A DNA stretch of 64,000 nucleotides from NCBI RefSeq assembly GCF_007859865.1, contig NZ_SJPI01000001.1, positions 1,488,001 to 1,552,000 on the forward strand, written 5' to 3'. The DNA is from Rubripirellula amarantea. Its GTDB lineage: Bacteria; Planctomycetota; Planctomycetia; Pirellulales; Pirellulaceae. Every line of letters begins with the position of its first letter. Positions within the stretch are counted from its first letter, which is position 1. Shown here in pieces: positions 15,913 to 24,898 of this stretch. A program made the position numbers and the translations under genes. The notes beneath the pieces were generated by a model. The model saw only the letters and a program-made list of their open reading frames with translations, did no database searches and had not been told where the DNA came from.

Positions 15913-17922
15913 ATGTTGGTAAACCTTCGAACTATTCTCGCTGCTGTAATTGTCGCTCTTCTATGCAGTGTGCCCGACACGCTAGCGCATGAAGGTCACG
16001 GCGATTCGAGTGACAATCACAATCACGACGAACAGCCGAGTCGTGATCGCTTCATGACGACGCGAAGTAGTCCGCAAGTACTCCCACTGACGAAGCAGGA
16101 CGATGTTTTCCACTTCGTCATTTACGGTGATCGTACAGGTGGCGTTCCCGAAGGGTTAAAGGTTCTTGAGCAGGCTGTCAAAGATACAAACCTGCTTGAT
16201 CCCGATATGGTGATGACTGTCGGTGACCTGATTCAAGGCTACAACGACACGCCACAGTGGTTGCCTGAAATGAAGGAGTACAAGGCGATCATGAATGAAT
16301 TGGTGATGCCCTGGTATCCGGTTGCTGGGAATCATGACGTGTATTGGCGAGGCAAAGGCGAAGCACCAGCAGGACAACATGAGTCAAATTACGAAAAGCA
16401 TTTTGGCCCTCTGTGGTACTCGTTTGCTCACAAGAACGCAGGCTTCATCGTGCTTTACTCGGATGAAGGGGACCCTGTTACCAACGAGAAAGACTTTTCT
16501 AAAGGTCGTCTGCAGCGGATGAGCGACGAACAGTTGGATTTCCTAAAGCAGTCTCTCCAAAAACATTCCGCCGCTGATCACGTTTTTGTGTTCCTGCATC
16601 ACCCACGATGGATCATGCCCAACTATCAAGGCGGAAATTGGGACACGGTCCACCAGATGTTAAAAGAAGCTGGCAACGTTAGTGCTGTTTTCGCTGGACA
16701 TATTCACCACATTCACTACGGCGGCCAGCGTGACGGTATCGAGTATCACACGCTGGCTACCACCGGTGGACATCTCTCGGCGGATATTCCTGGTGCTGGC
16801 TATTTGCATCACATCAACATGGTTTCGGTTCGCAAAGACCGTATTTCGGTGTCAGCGATACCCGTGGGTGCCGTGTTAGATCCAAAGGAATTTACACCAG
16901 CGTTCTTGGAGCAGATTGCGTTGGCTCGACGTGTTCGACCGGTCGTTACATCATCCAACTTAGCGATGGATGTGGACGGAAGCGCCGACGGGAATTACGT
17001 CTTCGAGTTGACCAACCCAAGCCAGCAGGCAATCGACGTTCAAGTTACGTTGGAAGCCGATAGTCGATGGAAGATTCTTCCCGATCATTTCCACGCCAAA
17101 GTCTCGCCTTCGGAAACAAAGCGTTTTGAAGTTCGTCTGGCTCGCGAATCGGGCTATCCAGAATCATTTAGCATTCCACGAATTAGCACCCAGATGGACT
17201 TCCTTGGCGAATCGGCAAGGATTCGATTGCCCTCGGGTTCGACTCCCGTTGATGTTGCGCTGAAAGCATTGCCAGCTGACTACTTTTCCAATTCGATTGA
17301 TCATTGTTTAAAAGTAGGTGGCCCTTCATCGGTAGCTCGGATCGAATCGGAATCGCTCAATTTGCCTGACGGACCATTCACGGTGGAAGCATGGGTGCGA
17401 CCTCACCAATCCGCAGGATACTTAGCGGCACTTGCTAAAACTGAAAATTCAGAGTTTGCAATCTTTATGGATGAAGGCGTGCCGCAGTTCGATGTGCACT
17501 TAAATGGCAAGTATGTGAATGCCAAAGCGAAGAACAAGTTGCCGGTTAATCAGTGGTCCCATGTCGCCGGCGTGTTCGACGGGTCCGAAGTGAAAATATT
17601 CGTCAACGGTAGCCTCGTCGCTAAGAAGGCTGGACAGGGTAAACGTGGTCGGAACAAACTACCTCTGTTCGTGGGAGCGGATACCGATGGCAAAGGCAAT
17701 CCAACTCGCCCGTTCTTGGGTGATATCGACGAAGTTCGCATATCAAAGATTGCCTTGTACACCGATGACTTCACACCATCGCGTCGTTTATCAGCAGACG
17801 AGCAGACGGTTGTGATGTTGCACTTCGACCGTCAAATCGGACCATACGTCCTTGATCAAAGTAACCAAGCCATCAAGGCGACCCTAGGCAGTGATGCTTC
17901 GCTGGTGACAACGGCTCCTTAG
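15913..17922 (+). CDS. Secreted calcineurin-like phosphoesterase with C-terminal LamG domain
   Basis: A 669-residue exported protein. A signal peptide ends near LAHEGHG and is followed by a His-rich stretch (HGDSSDNHNHDE). The metallophosphoesterase domain (about residues 50-300) shows YGDRTGG, TVGDLIQGY, PVAGNHDVYW, FLHHPRW and AGHIHHIHYGG, i.e. the full set of metal ligands. A linker domain follows, then a LamG/concanavalin domain (about 460-660; FTVEAWVRPHQSAGYLAAL, NQWSHVAGVFDGSEVKIFVN, LGDIDEVRIS). The LamG domain is likely to bind carbohydrate. The 3' end overlaps the convergent kinase/nucleotidyltransferase gene by 50 bp, so both strands are coding there. Substrate unknown. Confidence 0.9.
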   Translation: MLVNLRTILAAVIVALLCSVPDTLAHEGHGDSSDNHNHDEQPSRDRFMTTRSSPQVLPLTKQDDVFHFVIYGDRTGGVPEGLKVLEQAVKDTNLLDPDMVMTVGDLIQGYNDTPQWLPEMKEYKAIMNELVMPWYPVAGNHDVYWRGKGEAPAGQHESNYEKHFGPLWYSFAHKNAGFIVLYSDEGDPVTNEKDFSKGRLQRMSDEQLDFLKQSLQKHSAADHVFVFLHHPRWIMPNYQGGNWDTVHQMLKEAGNVSAVFAGHIHHIHYGGQRDGIEYHTLATTGGHLSADIPGAGYLHHINMVSVRKDRISVSAIPVGAVLDPKEFTPAFLEQIALARRVRPVVTSSNLAMDVDGSADGNYVFELTNPSQQAIDVQVTLEADSRWKILPDHFHAKVSPSETKRFEVRLARESGYPESFSIPRISTQMDFLGESARIRLPSGSTPVDVALKALPADYFSNSIDHCLKVGGPSSVARIESESLNLPDGPFTVEAWVRPHQSAGYLAALAKTENSEFAIFMDEGVPQFDVHLNGKYVNAKAKNKLPVNQWSHVAGVFDGSEVKIFVNGSLVAKKAGQGKRGRNKLPLFVGADTDGKGNPTRPFLGDIDEVRISKIALYTDDFTPSRRLSADEQTVVMLHFDRQIGPYVLDQSNQAIKATLGSDASLVTTAP

Positions 17923-20900
17923 AGTTCCAGTCACATAGAGATTCGATATAGTCGGCACTTCCATCACGTTTCCACGGATCAAGCTGTGCTTGTATTTTCA
18001 GTTGTTGTCCTCGACGCATGGGCGTCACGAAGTAACGACTTTCGATCTCGGGTAGCGTTGTCATGTCGCCCCAAAGCTTTTCAAACTGCGAAACCGGGAA
18101 AACGTCTTCCTGAGCATGTCCCCAACGTTTCTTGACGTCTTTCAATGTGATGTAGGTAGGTAACCGAGCCGCCATATTACGAACGGCTTGGTCCACGATG
18201 ACCGCATTGCCGAGTTGTTTTCGCGTTAGTCCGAATGACGAAAGCAGCCCATCAATGTCGATCCAAGTTGTCATTGAGTTGTAGAACGTCAATCCGAACT
18301 CGGCCTGCTCATTGGGCATCGCTAATCCTTCGATCAGTCGAGGGCGTCCGCCAACGAGGGCCAATCCGCCTCCGCGATCTTCTAGTCGCCGCGTAATCAC
18401 TTCAAACGACAAAGTTTGCTGTCCGTCGATGTGCTTACCAAGGAGTCCCGGATCAACGGTCGCGCCCAGTGTATCGATGTTGTGAAGCATCAAATACTTA
18501 AGGCTCGGGCTGCTGGTAATCATCGAGTGCAGCAATCCATTGCGCAGCATGTTTGGGATCTCGAACCAGTGACCGACAGGGTGAATACACTGACGCGGTA
18601 GATTGTCGGTGTAGTCGCTCGCCTCACCGGTCGATCTTGCCCAATCGGTCAGTGCCGCGCGAACACTTTCGCGAACCTTTTGCTGTTGTTCGTCGAGCAC
18701 CTGTTGCGCGGTCTCTTCCCACAAGAACCTTAAATCACGAACCGTCGGTACCATCCGCAAACCGATGCTACGGCCTTCCGAAAGATGAACGTCGCCATCA
18801 AAACCAAAGTGATCATTGGCAAGAAGGCTTTCGCGAATCGGCCCGTCTGTTAGGTAGCTTGTTGTGAAGACGTGAGGGATATGACCGTCATGGGCTCGCG
18901 ACACTTTGCGATTCTTAGCAAGGTGCACTTCTAAGAAGCTACGGTGCCGACCGGCGAACCGATTGAACGGATGAAGGGCTTTGCAAACTCCTGCGCCTTC
19001 TGTCCATCGGCTACCAACACCGGCGGCTAACGTGACCACGGCAACTTCGTTGTTCGCGATAGCGCTGGATCCAAGGTCGATGTACTTTTGGGCAACTCCG
19101 TCGCGAACGTCGATCACATCCGCGGGACCGACATTGTTAATGCTGGTGCTAGCGGGCAACCGGTTGGATGCCAAACCGATTCGTCCATCAATCAAATTCT
19201 CTCGTATCGCTTCATGTTGTTCGCGATCGAAGCCGCATTCAGACAATATCTGTTGAAGCGATTGCGAATTGACTTCGCTAGTGTCAACACGAGGTAGCAG
19301 GCTGTTCATTAGGATCGACGCGGTCTCCTTCCCTCTTTCTTCCTGAACTCGCCGTCCAATCTGTTGCATCTCAATGCGACGACATTCTGGAAGATCTCGC
19401 ATTGGAGTCCGCAATAGCTCCGGCATGATCAGCCCGTAATAGCGATCGGGCATGATCGCATCCTCACCTCGTAGTAGTTCCGATGACGTGCCGGAATCGT
19501 TAATTTGAAAGTCGTAGACGACTGGGTCCATGGCAAAGGGTAACGCGGACTGAAGCGACCGCTTGACCTCGACCATTTTGGTAGCCAACCAATCCGAGGC
19601 TTCTGACTTAATGGTGGGGTCAAAGATAAACCCCATTCCTCCGCCAGCCATTCCGCCAAGCATCCAAAAACCCCAAAACTGATCGCCATACTTTTCCCGA
19701 CAAAGCTCTATAAGTTTGTCAGTGAATCGGTTAGTTGACCAAGGAATGATCGTTTGCAGGGGACCCTCAAAGTTGCGCGTTGTGACTTCACCAATACGTT
19801 TGATGTCACCATCTCGGATGGCGGCGACGACATCGTCGTAGATCTCCATCGCTTCGCGACGGCCTTCCCATTCTTTTTCATTGCGCAACAAATAGTGTTC
19901 AGTTACCATCTCTAGAATGGGACCGACATTTTGGGCCATGCCGCCATGAACAAGCACAAGGGAGTCTTGAATCTTTTGGCGTGTCTCAAACGATGCTTCT
20001 TCTTCACCCATTACATGGTGGATTGGCATCAGCCGTCCTCGGCTAATCCCGAACTCGGGATCATTCTCTTCGGCTGTCGTACCGCAGATAAGTTTGATGC
20101 CTGGCCACACGCCGCCGCTGTCCTGCCAACCACCTCCGCTGCCACCAATCCATTCACCTAGGATGGCACGGGCTGCGACTAGCCGGCGATCGTTTTCTTC
20201 GAGCGGACCCTCGAGCGATCGAACTTGCCCGGTTGCTCGCATCAGGATCGAAATCAAAGAACCGAGCAGATTAGTCGACACTGCAAGTCGCGAACCTTTG
20301 GGGATGTCGTTGATCTTGCTAACCAATTCAATGCCGTGCCCGACACCGACGATTGGTACAAGTAACTCTTCGATGGAACCTCGACATCCTTCAAGTCCCG
20401 GCGGAACCAAGCCAGACGCGATGACGGCACCCTTCAGCAAACCAAGGTAGTCTCTCGCAAAGTCGAACATTTCGCCGATGGACTCGACTTCGGTGCTGGC
20501 TCCAAGGTCAACGCTGGTGAGTCGGACGACGGGTCGGTCGATGACGCGCAGGTACGTTTCGATTGGGGGCTTGGGAACATTGTCTCGCCCGCGAACGCCC
20601 AAATCCACAGACACGTTCAGAACACGTGCACCCTCGGGATAGTCCATTCCAAGAAAGAAGATGTCGCTCCACGCGCTGTGCGAGAAATCCATCCGCACAG
20701 CAGTGGTTTCCTTCAACATCGGAAACGCACCGGATGATTCGTCGCGTTTTAGCAGTTCAGGCCTGAGACGCAGCGGATGATCGGCAGGGTATCCCAGTCG
20801 GAACATCCATTGATTTCCGCGGACACTTCGAACGCTACGACGAACCTGATCGGCGAGTGTCTGAAATCCAAGTTTATGATACGACTCAGCTAGTGCACTT

Positions 20901-21238
20901 GCCAAACCATCGCTTGGGCCATGGTCCCGTTGGCAATCCAAGAAGACGTCGATTGCTTCGAGGAACCGTCGCGAAAGCAGGTGTTCGTAACCCGCGTAAG
21001 GAATGAGACCGCCGTGCGAATGATCGAGTCTCTCGGGTAAGTGATAGCGGAAAATAGCCGAGAGGAAAAACAACGCGCGAACGCGATGATAGAGGTTCGG
21101 TTCACTTCGCCGAAACGAATCGAGGACCGAAATGTGATCAAGAAGTGTTTTTAAGGAAGCGCCGGCGCAAACCGATTCTAGGGATTGGTTTCGAATAGCG
21201 TCATCAGGACTTTTGATGATGTCAATTAAGCGGCTCAT
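17873..21238 (-). CDS. Fused fucokinase-type GHMP kinase and UDPGP-like nucleotidyltransferase
   Basis: A 1121-residue two-domain protein. The N-terminal ~150 residues are unassigned and helical. Residues ~175-540 resemble the fucokinase branch of GHMP kinases: VRMDFSHSAWSDIFF, the ATP loop DIPKGSRLAVSTNLLG (311-326), GGGWQDSGGVWPGIKL (368-383) and GGMAGGGMGF (528-537). Residues ~730-1080 resemble UDP-sugar pyrophosphorylases (UDPGP family): VTLAAGVGSRWTEGAGVCK at 735-753 and LHNIDTLGATVDPGLLG. Together these would phosphorylate a sugar at C1 and then make a nucleotide sugar. This is the domain order opposite to Bacteroides Fkp (pyrophosphorylase first). The ATP loop has RLAVST where GLGTSS is usual and the nucleotide loop lacks the second Gly, so activity should not be assumed. 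It starts 4 bp inside the GalU-like gene. Confidence 0.8.
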   Translation of the reverse strand: MSRLIDIIKSPDDAIRNQSLESVCAGASLKTLLDHISVLDSFRRSEPNLYHRVRALFFLSAIFRYHLPERLDHSHGGLIPYAGYEHLLSRRFLEAIDVFLDCQRDHGPSDGLASALAESYHKLGFQTLADQVRRSVRSVRGNQWMFRLGYPADHPLRLRPELLKRDESSGAFPMLKETTAVRMDFSHSAWSDIFFLGMDYPEGARVLNVSVDLGVRGRDNVPKPPIETYLRVIDRPVVRLTSVDLGASTEVESIGEMFDFARDYLGLLKGAVIASGLVPPGLEGCRGSIEELLVPIVGVGHGIELVSKINDIPKGSRLAVSTNLLGSLISILMRATGQVRSLEGPLEENDRRLVAARAILGEWIGGSGGGWQDSGGVWPGIKLICGTTAEENDPEFGISRGRLMPIHHVMGEEEASFETRQKIQDSLVLVHGGMAQNVGPILEMVTEHYLLRNEKEWEGRREAMEIYDDVVAAIRDGDIKRIGEVTTRNFEGPLQTIIPWSTNRFTDKLIELCREKYGDQFWGFWMLGGMAGGGMGFIFDPTIKSEASDWLATKMVEVKRSLQSALPFAMDPVVYDFQINDSGTSSELLRGEDAIMPDRYYGLIMPELLRTPMRDLPECRRIEMQQIGRRVQEERGKETASILMNSLLPRVDTSEVNSQSLQQILSECGFDREQHEAIRENLIDGRIGLASNRLPASTSINNVGPADVIDVRDGVAQKYIDLGSSAIANNEVAVVTLAAGVGSRWTEGAGVCKALHPFNRFAGRHRSFLEVHLAKNRKVSRAHDGHIPHVFTTSYLTDGPIRESLLANDHFGFDGDVHLSEGRSIGLRMVPTVRDLRFLWEETAQQVLDEQQQKVRESVRAALTDWARSTGEASDYTDNLPRQCIHPVGHWFEIPNMLRNGLLHSMITSSPSLKYLMLHNIDTLGATVDPGLLGKHIDGQQTLSFEVITRRLEDRGGGLALVGGRPRLIEGLAMPNEQAEFGLTFYNSMTTWIDIDGLLSSFGLTRKQLGNAVIVDQAVRNMAARLPTYITLKDVKKRWGHAQEDVFPVSQFEKLWGDMTTLPEIESRYFVTPMRRGQQLKIQAQLDPWKRDGSADYIESLCDWNSKEPLSPAKHHCLGSP

Positions 21239-22092
21239 CGGGCTAATTGTCCTTCCACGCGATGCGAAAGCACGTCGACCATCTCGGTCAGAATCAGGTC
21301 GCGATCCCGACCGGACAACCCAATTGCCAGTTGTGCTTTGAGCAAGCCGTACTTGATTCCCAGGTTGTACCGTGTACCGCTAAGTTGCGATGCGAGGTAC
21401 CGTCCGCGTGACGGAAGCATGGCGACCGCATCGGCAAGCGTCGGCTTGTCTCCGTCGGATTCTTCCACCAGGTCACATAGCAAGTTCATGACTTCAGGCA
21501 TGAAGACATGCATTCCAAAGAAGCCCAGGTAGTGACCGGCTCGTAGACCCGGGGTGACCAGTTCTTGCTCGGCTAAGGTTGGAGTAGGTTTCTCGATGAC
21601 ACGTTCGATCTCGTAGAGTCGATCTTCCCGCGGAAGGTGAGGACCGCTGACAACACCAAAGTATGGAAGATTGCTTTCGCGAGTCGCTTGAACGGCCGAC
21701 ACCGAGCACTCAAATCGCTCAGCCACATCGACAAGCTGTTTCGCGCACGGCACATCCGTCGAACTGACGTAAAGATGATCACCGACCAGATGCAAAAATG
21801 GATCGTTTCCGACAAACGAACGAGTCCGGATCAAGGCGTCGGCATAGCCCAATGGCTCGGGTTGTTCGACAAAACAAAGACTCCCTAGTCGCGAGCCCGC
21901 TGCTGATTCATAGGCCTTCTGATCGCCAGGGCGAATCACAACGCAGATCTCTTCGACTCCGGCTGCGACAGTTTCCTCGACCACTAGCTGCAACGCAGTC
22001 TTATCAGTGCCATGGGCATCGACTAACTGTTGCAGCGGCAATCGGTTTTGGTTGGGAGCGGCGGCTGTAATAACAGCCTTTCGGACCTGCAT
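21235..22092 (-). CDS. GalU-like nucleotidyltransferase with degenerate nucleotide loop
   Basis: A 285-residue protein with the overall plan of UTP-glucose-1-phosphate uridylyltransferase: ALQLVVEETVAAGVEEICVV, VEQPEPLGYADALI (Q-P-x-x-L-G), FLHLVGDHLY (the GD metal site), GHYLGFFGMHVFMPEV and LSGTRYNLGIKYGLLKAQL. In canonical GalU the N-terminal loop reads A-A-G-x-G-T-R followed by a PKxMLP motif. Here it is VITAAAPNQNRLPLQQLVD, so the glycine-rich loop is lost while the rest is preserved. It may use a different nucleotide, be regulatory, or be inactive. It is translationally coupled (ATGA) to the kinase/nucleotidyltransferase fusion. Confidence 0.75.
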   Translation of the reverse strand: MQVRKAVITAAAPNQNRLPLQQLVDAHGTDKTALQLVVEETVAAGVEEICVVIRPGDQKAYESAAGSRLGSLCFVEQPEPLGYADALIRTRSFVGNDPFLHLVGDHLYVSSTDVPCAKQLVDVAERFECSVSAVQATRESNLPYFGVVSGPHLPREDRLYEIERVIEKPTPTLAEQELVTPGLRAGHYLGFFGMHVFMPEVMNLLCDLVEESDGDKPTLADAVAMLPSRGRYLASQLSGTRYNLGIKYGLLKAQLAIGLSGRDRDLILTEMVDVLSHRVEGQLAR

Positions 22093-22169
22093 GGGTCAGC
22101 ACTTCGTGTGGGGGAGATGAGTTAGAAGAATCCCCCAAGATAATTCACGACGCGGCTCAGAGAAGCCTT

Positions 22170-22207
22170 CGGATGCCAAGCCGCTTGAAACGGCTATTTG
22201 ACATCCG
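22170..22207. other. Inverted repeat between peroxiredoxin and GalU-like genes
   Basis: CGGATG (22170-22175) pairs with CATCCG (22202-22207), and AGCCG (22179-22183) with CGGCT (22191-22195) around a 7-base loop, with an extra AA/TT pair near the inner stem. No U-run follows on either strand, so it looks like an RNA-processing or leader hairpin and not an intrinsic terminator. Confidence 0.35.
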
Positions 22208-22251
22208 AGAATATCGTCAAGATTAGCACCAATACCCCACCAATGGAAGAA

Positions 22252-22836
22252 TTATTGGGCTTTGGCGAGCTTGCGAAGCTCGTTCACCACTTCCTCGGCC
22301 TCCGCCCGTCCGGCGTGATTGTCACTGACTTTTTTCCAGGCCACTGTTCCATCTTGCTTGATGATAAAGGTTGACGGATAGGCTGTCTCGCGAGGTGCGT
22401 TCCATCGCAAACCCCAATCGTCCACCATTTTCATATCAGCATCACGAACGATTTTCAGTGGTTCGGGAAGCGACCTTTGCCCCATGAACTCTTCCGCATG
22501 AGCCGACAGTGTGTCCGCCGGCCCGGGGTAAACCAAGATCACGCGGTGCGTCAGTTGTCCGAGCGTTTTGGCACGGTTCGCAAATGATGCAACTTGGCGT
22601 TGACAAGCCGGGCACTGATAACCCGGATACCCACGAAGCACGACGACTACCACCGGGCCCTCGGTTAGTTCTTGCGTCAAACTAACTTCACCGTCATCGC
22701 CAACCACGGGAAGTGTGAAACCGTTTACGGAAGCACCAATTTTGGGTGATTCAGCCCATGTCGCAGAACGATCAAAAGAGCCGATACCGAAGGTGGTAAC
22801 AAGGGAAAGGGCTGACAACAAAATTGGACGAATCAT
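22252..22836 (-). CDS. Exported peroxiredoxin/AhpC-TSA family protein
   Basis: A 194-residue thioredoxin-fold protein with a signal peptide (cleavage likely at TWA-ES). Seen: FTLPVVGDDGEVSL and GYPGYQCPACQRQVASF, where a Cys-x-x-Cys stands in the peroxidatic position, then PSTFIIKQDGTVAWKKV. Family members reduce peroxides or act as thiol-disulfide oxidoreductases (TlpA/ResA side), so peroxidase activity is not certain. The ATG overlaps the stop of the TIM-barrel isomerase gene by one base (TAATG), showing close coupling; it is the last gene of a three-gene operon with the isomerase and rhomboid. Confidence 0.82.
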   Translation of the reverse strand: MIRPILLSALSLVTTFGIGSFDRSATWAESPKIGASVNGFTLPVVGDDGEVSLTQELTEGPVVVVVLRGYPGYQCPACQRQVASFANRAKTLGQLTHRVILVYPGPADTLSAHAEEFMGQRSLPEPLKIVRDADMKMVDDWGLRWNAPRETAYPSTFIIKQDGTVAWKKVSDNHAGRAEAEEVVNELRKLAKAQ

Positions 22837-23819
22837 TAGGCATTCTTTTTTTCAAGGAAGGTGAGACTCTGCGCAATACTGTCCAGTGGTGCCGGCGATT
22901 GATCTTGTTCGACATGGCATTCTTTCACGCCGATTTCCTTGGCCACGTTCATCACCTGGATGATGTCGATCACGCCATCGCCTAATTCTTGAAATGCATC
23001 CTGAGGAACATCTTTTTCGTCGGTGATAGTGCCAACACCATCCTTCAAATCCTTGAGGTGGACTTGAGTGATACGGCCGGCCAATCGTTTCATCATCTCA
23101 ATCGGGTTTGCACCACCAATTTTGACCCAAAAGACATCGAGTTCAAAATCCATTAACTGGGGATCAAATTGCTCGATGAAGATGTCGAAGGCAGTTTGAG
23201 GTCCGCCATCGCCTTGCTCTTTTTCGGTGCCCTCCTTCTCATTTTTGAACGAAGCAAATTCAAACGAGTGGTTGTGATAGCACATCCGCATCCCAGCGGT
23301 GCGAGTCTTTTCGGCCGCCGAATTGGCCGCATCAGCGATGCGTTTGCACTTATCAGCCGTATCTCGTTCGTTGCGTCCGATGTAACCGAAAACGACATGG
23401 CGGAGTCCGATTCGTTCTGCGATTTCGATCGTTTGATTGACGTTGATCGCATCCTTTGCGTCTGGGTTGGTAATGCCCTTAAAGTCCATAAAGGCACTGT
23501 GGACCATCATGCCGTTGTCTCGCGCCATCGCCGCGATTTCAACTCCTTGCTTGTCAATCGACATCAATTCCACTTGCCGATACCCAGCCTTCGCAATTGC
23601 CTCGATGGTGGCTTCGGGGTTCTCTTTCATCTGGTCGCGGACAGTGTACAACTGCAATCCGATGCGATCCATGTAAGGCAGTGGATGTTGAGACGAAGCA
23701 GCTTCGTCAGCCAGTGCTCGAAGAGGGCCAGCTAGCCAAGCGGTCAAACCGCCAGCGGCCGCCACGGACAATGCACGACGCCGATTAAAATTCACGGAGG
23801 ACAGATTATTCGTTTTCAT
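22836..23819 (-). CDS. Tat-exported xylose isomerase-like TIM-barrel protein
   Basis: A 327-residue sugar phosphate isomerase/epimerase-type protein. It begins with a twin-arginine signal (NRRRALSVAAAGGLTAW), so it is exported folded, as for many planctomycete enzymes of this fold. Seen: IGLQLYTVRDQM, YHNHSFEF (metal His/Glu region), DFELDVFWVKIGG and HLKDLKDG, then the Glu of HVEQDQ. The barrel ligand set (Glu/Asp/His/Glu) is intact. The substrate is unknown. It is flanked by 4-bp overlap with the rhomboid gene upstream and 1-bp overlap with the peroxiredoxin gene downstream. Confidence 0.88.
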   Translation of the reverse strand: MKTNNLSSVNFNRRRALSVAAAGGLTAWLAGPLRALADEAASSQHPLPYMDRIGLQLYTVRDQMKENPEATIEAIAKAGYRQVELMSIDKQGVEIAAMARDNGMMVHSAFMDFKGITNPDAKDAINVNQTIEIAERIGLRHVVFGYIGRNERDTADKCKRIADAANSAAEKTRTAGMRMCYHNHSFEFASFKNEKEGTEKEQGDGGPQTAFDIFIEQFDPQLMDFELDVFWVKIGGANPIEMMKRLAGRITQVHLKDLKDGVGTITDEKDVPQDAFQELGDGVIDIIQVMNVAKEIGVKECHVEQDQSPAPLDSIAQSLTFLEKKNA

Positions 23820-24772
23820 TGGTCTCGTTTTTCTCTTTGCCGTCGACTGTATCGTTCGAGTGTCTTCCGCTCGGATGACGTCAGGCTCGATTCACCGAAC
23901 TCATGTATTTTAGCCAAGATACGATCTGCATCCTCCGCATCTTGAGCAAGTTTCTTATCGGGATCATGGATTTTAAGCTTCGCCCGTCGAGCTCTTTTTC
24001 GAAGGGTCGCTGGCAGATCAGCGATCGACTCGATAGCTAGCCAACGCAAATTCCACTTCTGGAAGTAATACGCCAACGCGATTGCCGCACCGGCTAGGTG
24101 AACCGTAAACGCAACATTGGCACCGCCCATACCAGAAACAAAACCGATCGCGCCAAGCAAGTCGATTGCAACGAATCCAACGGCGGCGATCCAGGCTTTG
24201 ATGGGCAGCACCATCATCAAATAGATCTCTTGATTGGGATAGTAACACGCAAACAAGATCACCGTCGCGACGACCGCACCGCTGGCTCCGATGGTCGACG
24301 CCATCACACCACTGGTCTGGAATGCAATGTAGTTGGTCACCGCGCCCACGATTCCACCCGCCACAATGGCCAGTAGATAGAACCGTAAGAATTCCATTCT
24401 CCCAATTCGCTGCTCGACGATTCGACCGAAAAAGAACAAGCCGATCATGTTGAACAAGATGTGCATGACGCCTTGGAAGTCATGCAAAAATCCGTAAGTC
24501 ACCAACTGCCACCACATCCATGGTCGTAGCAACGTGTCTTTGTTGACAGCGCCCCACTCGGCGAGTTGGCTTACCTTCACGATATTGCCGCTCGTCGGAT
24601 TACGAATGGCTTGGCCAGTTTCGGGATCGGTGAAATCGACGATAAACAACAACTGCACGACGAACACGACGACATTGATGATGATCAACGTCATGGTAAT
24701 GCTGCGTGGATTTTCAGTTCGGTCCCAAGGGGTCCGATCGTCTCGAGCGTAATCGCGGCCGTAGAGACCCAT
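23816..24772 (-). CDS. Rhomboid-family intramembrane serine protease
   Basis: A 318-residue polytopic protein. Six to seven hydrophobic segments are visible. Rhomboid hallmarks: WWQLVTYGFLHDFQGVMHIL (oxyanion-side His region), HILFNMIGLFFFGRIVEQ, the catalytic Ser in TIGASGAVVATVIL (G-x-S-G) and the catalytic His in FTVHLAGAAIALAY. A soluble C-terminal tail of about 90 residues follows, rich in Lys/Arg/Asp and with SSERKTLERYSRRQREKRD, longer than minimal rhomboids. It is first in the operon with the TIM-barrel and peroxiredoxin genes. Confidence 0.9.
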   Translation of the reverse strand: MGLYGRDYARDDRTPWDRTENPRSITMTLIIINVVVFVVQLLFIVDFTDPETGQAIRNPTSGNIVKVSQLAEWGAVNKDTLLRPWMWWQLVTYGFLHDFQGVMHILFNMIGLFFFGRIVEQRIGRMEFLRFYLLAIVAGGIVGAVTNYIAFQTSGVMASTIGASGAVVATVILFACYYPNQEIYLMMVLPIKAWIAAVGFVAIDLLGAIGFVSGMGGANVAFTVHLAGAAIALAYYFQKWNLRWLAIESIADLPATLRKRARRAKLKIHDPDKKLAQDAEDADRILAKIHEFGESSLTSSERKTLERYSRRQREKRDQ

Positions 24773-24898
24773 GGAAGACTTTATGCAATCGAAGAAGGAA
24801 ACATAAGCGAATAATCGCTACAACTGATGAACGTTAATCCAGCATCGTATCAGGCTCACCCAGATCGTCCAGATTCGACAACGAGATCGTCCACGATA

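Noticed and set aside
23169-23735. 188-residue plus-strand frame with a hydrophobic start
   Set aside because: Antisense to the TIM-barrel isomerase; the hydrophobic section is the complement of charged codons.
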